This document shows, piece after piece, positions 18,633-18,835 of a DNA stretch of 18,835 nt (within the stretch, counting starts at the first letter, position 1; every line of letters starts with the position of its first letter). The DNA comes from Liolophura sinensis. Taxonomy: Eukaryota; Mollusca; Polyplacophora; Chitonida; Chitonidae. A program made the position numbers and the translations under genes. The DNA lies in NCBI RefSeq assembly GCF_032854445.1, contig NW_027018521.1, positions 1-18,835 on the forward strand. Reading direction: 5' to 3'. Under the pieces are notes generated by a model. The model ran no database searches. It worked only from the letters and a program-made list of their open reading frames with translations, and was not told the origin of the DNA.

Positions 18633-18835
18633 ATGATGTCAAGATCACGTGCCCAGCAACGGCTCCTAATCCATGGAAACCACAGAAATTTGCAATTTTT
18701 CAACAGCTGGAGATGCCTGGCCCAATTGCGCATCTTTTGGCACCTTATTGATGTGGGTCAGTGTTCAATTGTACTTTTTACAGCAGACTGTATCAAGTAC
18801 CTTTTGTTTTTTTATAAACAAATGGTGTGGTTTTT
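18633..18835 (+). repeat. U34, partial unit, class A
   Basis: The right window edge cuts this unit just after the T-tract. CCTAATCC, ACCACAGAAA, CAGCAGACTG and TTTATAAAC mark class A. All 203 bases match U15. Confidence 0.95.

Larger units (their letters stand above)
1..18835. repeat. Tandem satellite array, ~550-bp monomer, 33 complete units plus two partial
   Basis: The same ~550-bp sequence recurs head to tail with no spacer and no inversion. The ATGATGTCAAG anchor (ACGATG in U30) appears 34 times, at 483, 1034, 1586 and so on to 18633, with spacings of 547-552 bp. Linked bases define classes. A: CTAATCC or GTAATCC head, CAGCAGACTG, TTTATAAAC, TTAGGAG, GAAATGCTG. B: CGCAATTG, GTACCCG, CAATAAGC, AGTGGGAAA. 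C: TTTAATATAC, TTTGTCTTC, GAAAAGTTG, CAATTCGC. D: TTTTCACAGCGG, TTTTTCTTC, GAAATGTTG. E: TTTGATATAC, GAGATTTTC, often ending with GCAGATT or TTTTCGCTG. F: TTTATATAC and TTTGTCTTC with an E-like GCAGATT end. Class names are mine. No gene, RNA gene or mobile element is recognisable anywhere in the array, so all stretches over 300 bases hold only this repeat. The family and host species are not recognised. The array continues past both window edges. Confidence 0.99.
13681..18835 (+). repeat. Long-range duplicated block, right copy (U25-U34), contracted by five units
   Basis: Matches the left copy as U25=U1, U26=U2 head with U3 tail, U27=U4, U28=U5 head with U7 tail, U29=U8, U30=U9, U31=U10, U32=U11, U33=U14, U34=U15. 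The offset to the left copy steps from 13,198 bp (U1/U25) to 12,648 (U4/U27), 11,549 (U8/U29) and 10,451 (U14/U33), i.e. about 24, 23, 21 and 19 units. This is what successive losses of 1, 2 and 2 units produce. U34 is identical by eye to the first 203 bases of U15. Confidence 0.85.

Noticed and set aside
1-18835. CRISPR array or bacterial repeat locus
   Set aside because: The repeat is 550 bp with no unique spacers, no cas-like genes and no leader. Nothing in the window resembles a prokaryotic gene layout.
1-18835. Ribosomal DNA spacer subrepeats or a tandem RNA gene cluster
   Set aside because: No rRNA, 5S, tRNA or snRNA sequence is recognisable in the unit, and no convincing paired A and B boxes of a polymerase III promoter were found.

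Overview
The whole window is one uninterrupted tandem array of a satellite-type repeat of about 550 bp. It holds 33 complete head-to-tail units (483-18632, which is 18,150 bp and averages 550.0 bp per unit), plus a partial unit at each edge. The array enters and leaves the window in mid-repeat, so neither boundary is visible. I see no credible protein gene, RNA gene, CRISPR array, insertion sequence or unique sequence. Long, local, head-to-tail satellite DNA of this kind points to a eukaryotic heterochromatic region (pericentromeric, subtelomeric or similar). The sequence does not let me name the organism or a known satellite family. One clean unit (17532-18081) has 224 G+C in 550 bp (41%) and 19 CpG, only mildly below expectation.

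Units are numbered U0 (1-482), U1 (starting at 483) through U34 (18633 to the end). The start is placed, by choice, at an ATGATGTCAAG anchor just before a CACGTG palindrome. Linked diagnostic bases sort the units into classes called here A, B, C, D, E and a hybrid class F. The order is not random: every B unit is followed by a C-type unit, and six of seven units with an E-type end are followed by an A unit. One clean stretch reads A-B-C-D-E-A (U17-U22, 9282-12580). I infer an ancestral five-unit higher-order repeat of about 2.75 kb that was later reshuffled by unequal exchange.

A larger event lies on top of this. U25-U34 (13681-18835) repeats U1-U15 (483 onward) unit by unit, including private variants and an A/B hybrid unit. 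Three internal contractions remove 1, 2 and 2 units, and two of them leave chimeric units whose breakpoints can be bounded to 55 bp (U26) and 35 bp (U28).

Single-base insertions and deletions, mostly in homopolymers, are dense from 1 to about 8,180 and again at about 14,980-15,420, but rare elsewhere. This looks more like uneven long-read polishing than biology and limits how far fine-scale variants on the left side can be trusted.

Within each unit the most constant parts are the CACGTG site, a 61-bp block containing TGGGC-TTG-GCCCA and GACGTC, and a 12-bp perfect palindrome. These are candidates for protein binding or chromatin organisation, not demonstrated functions. Short reading frames recur on both strands because the same DNA recurs. 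They shift with T-tract length and show no sign of coding constraint.
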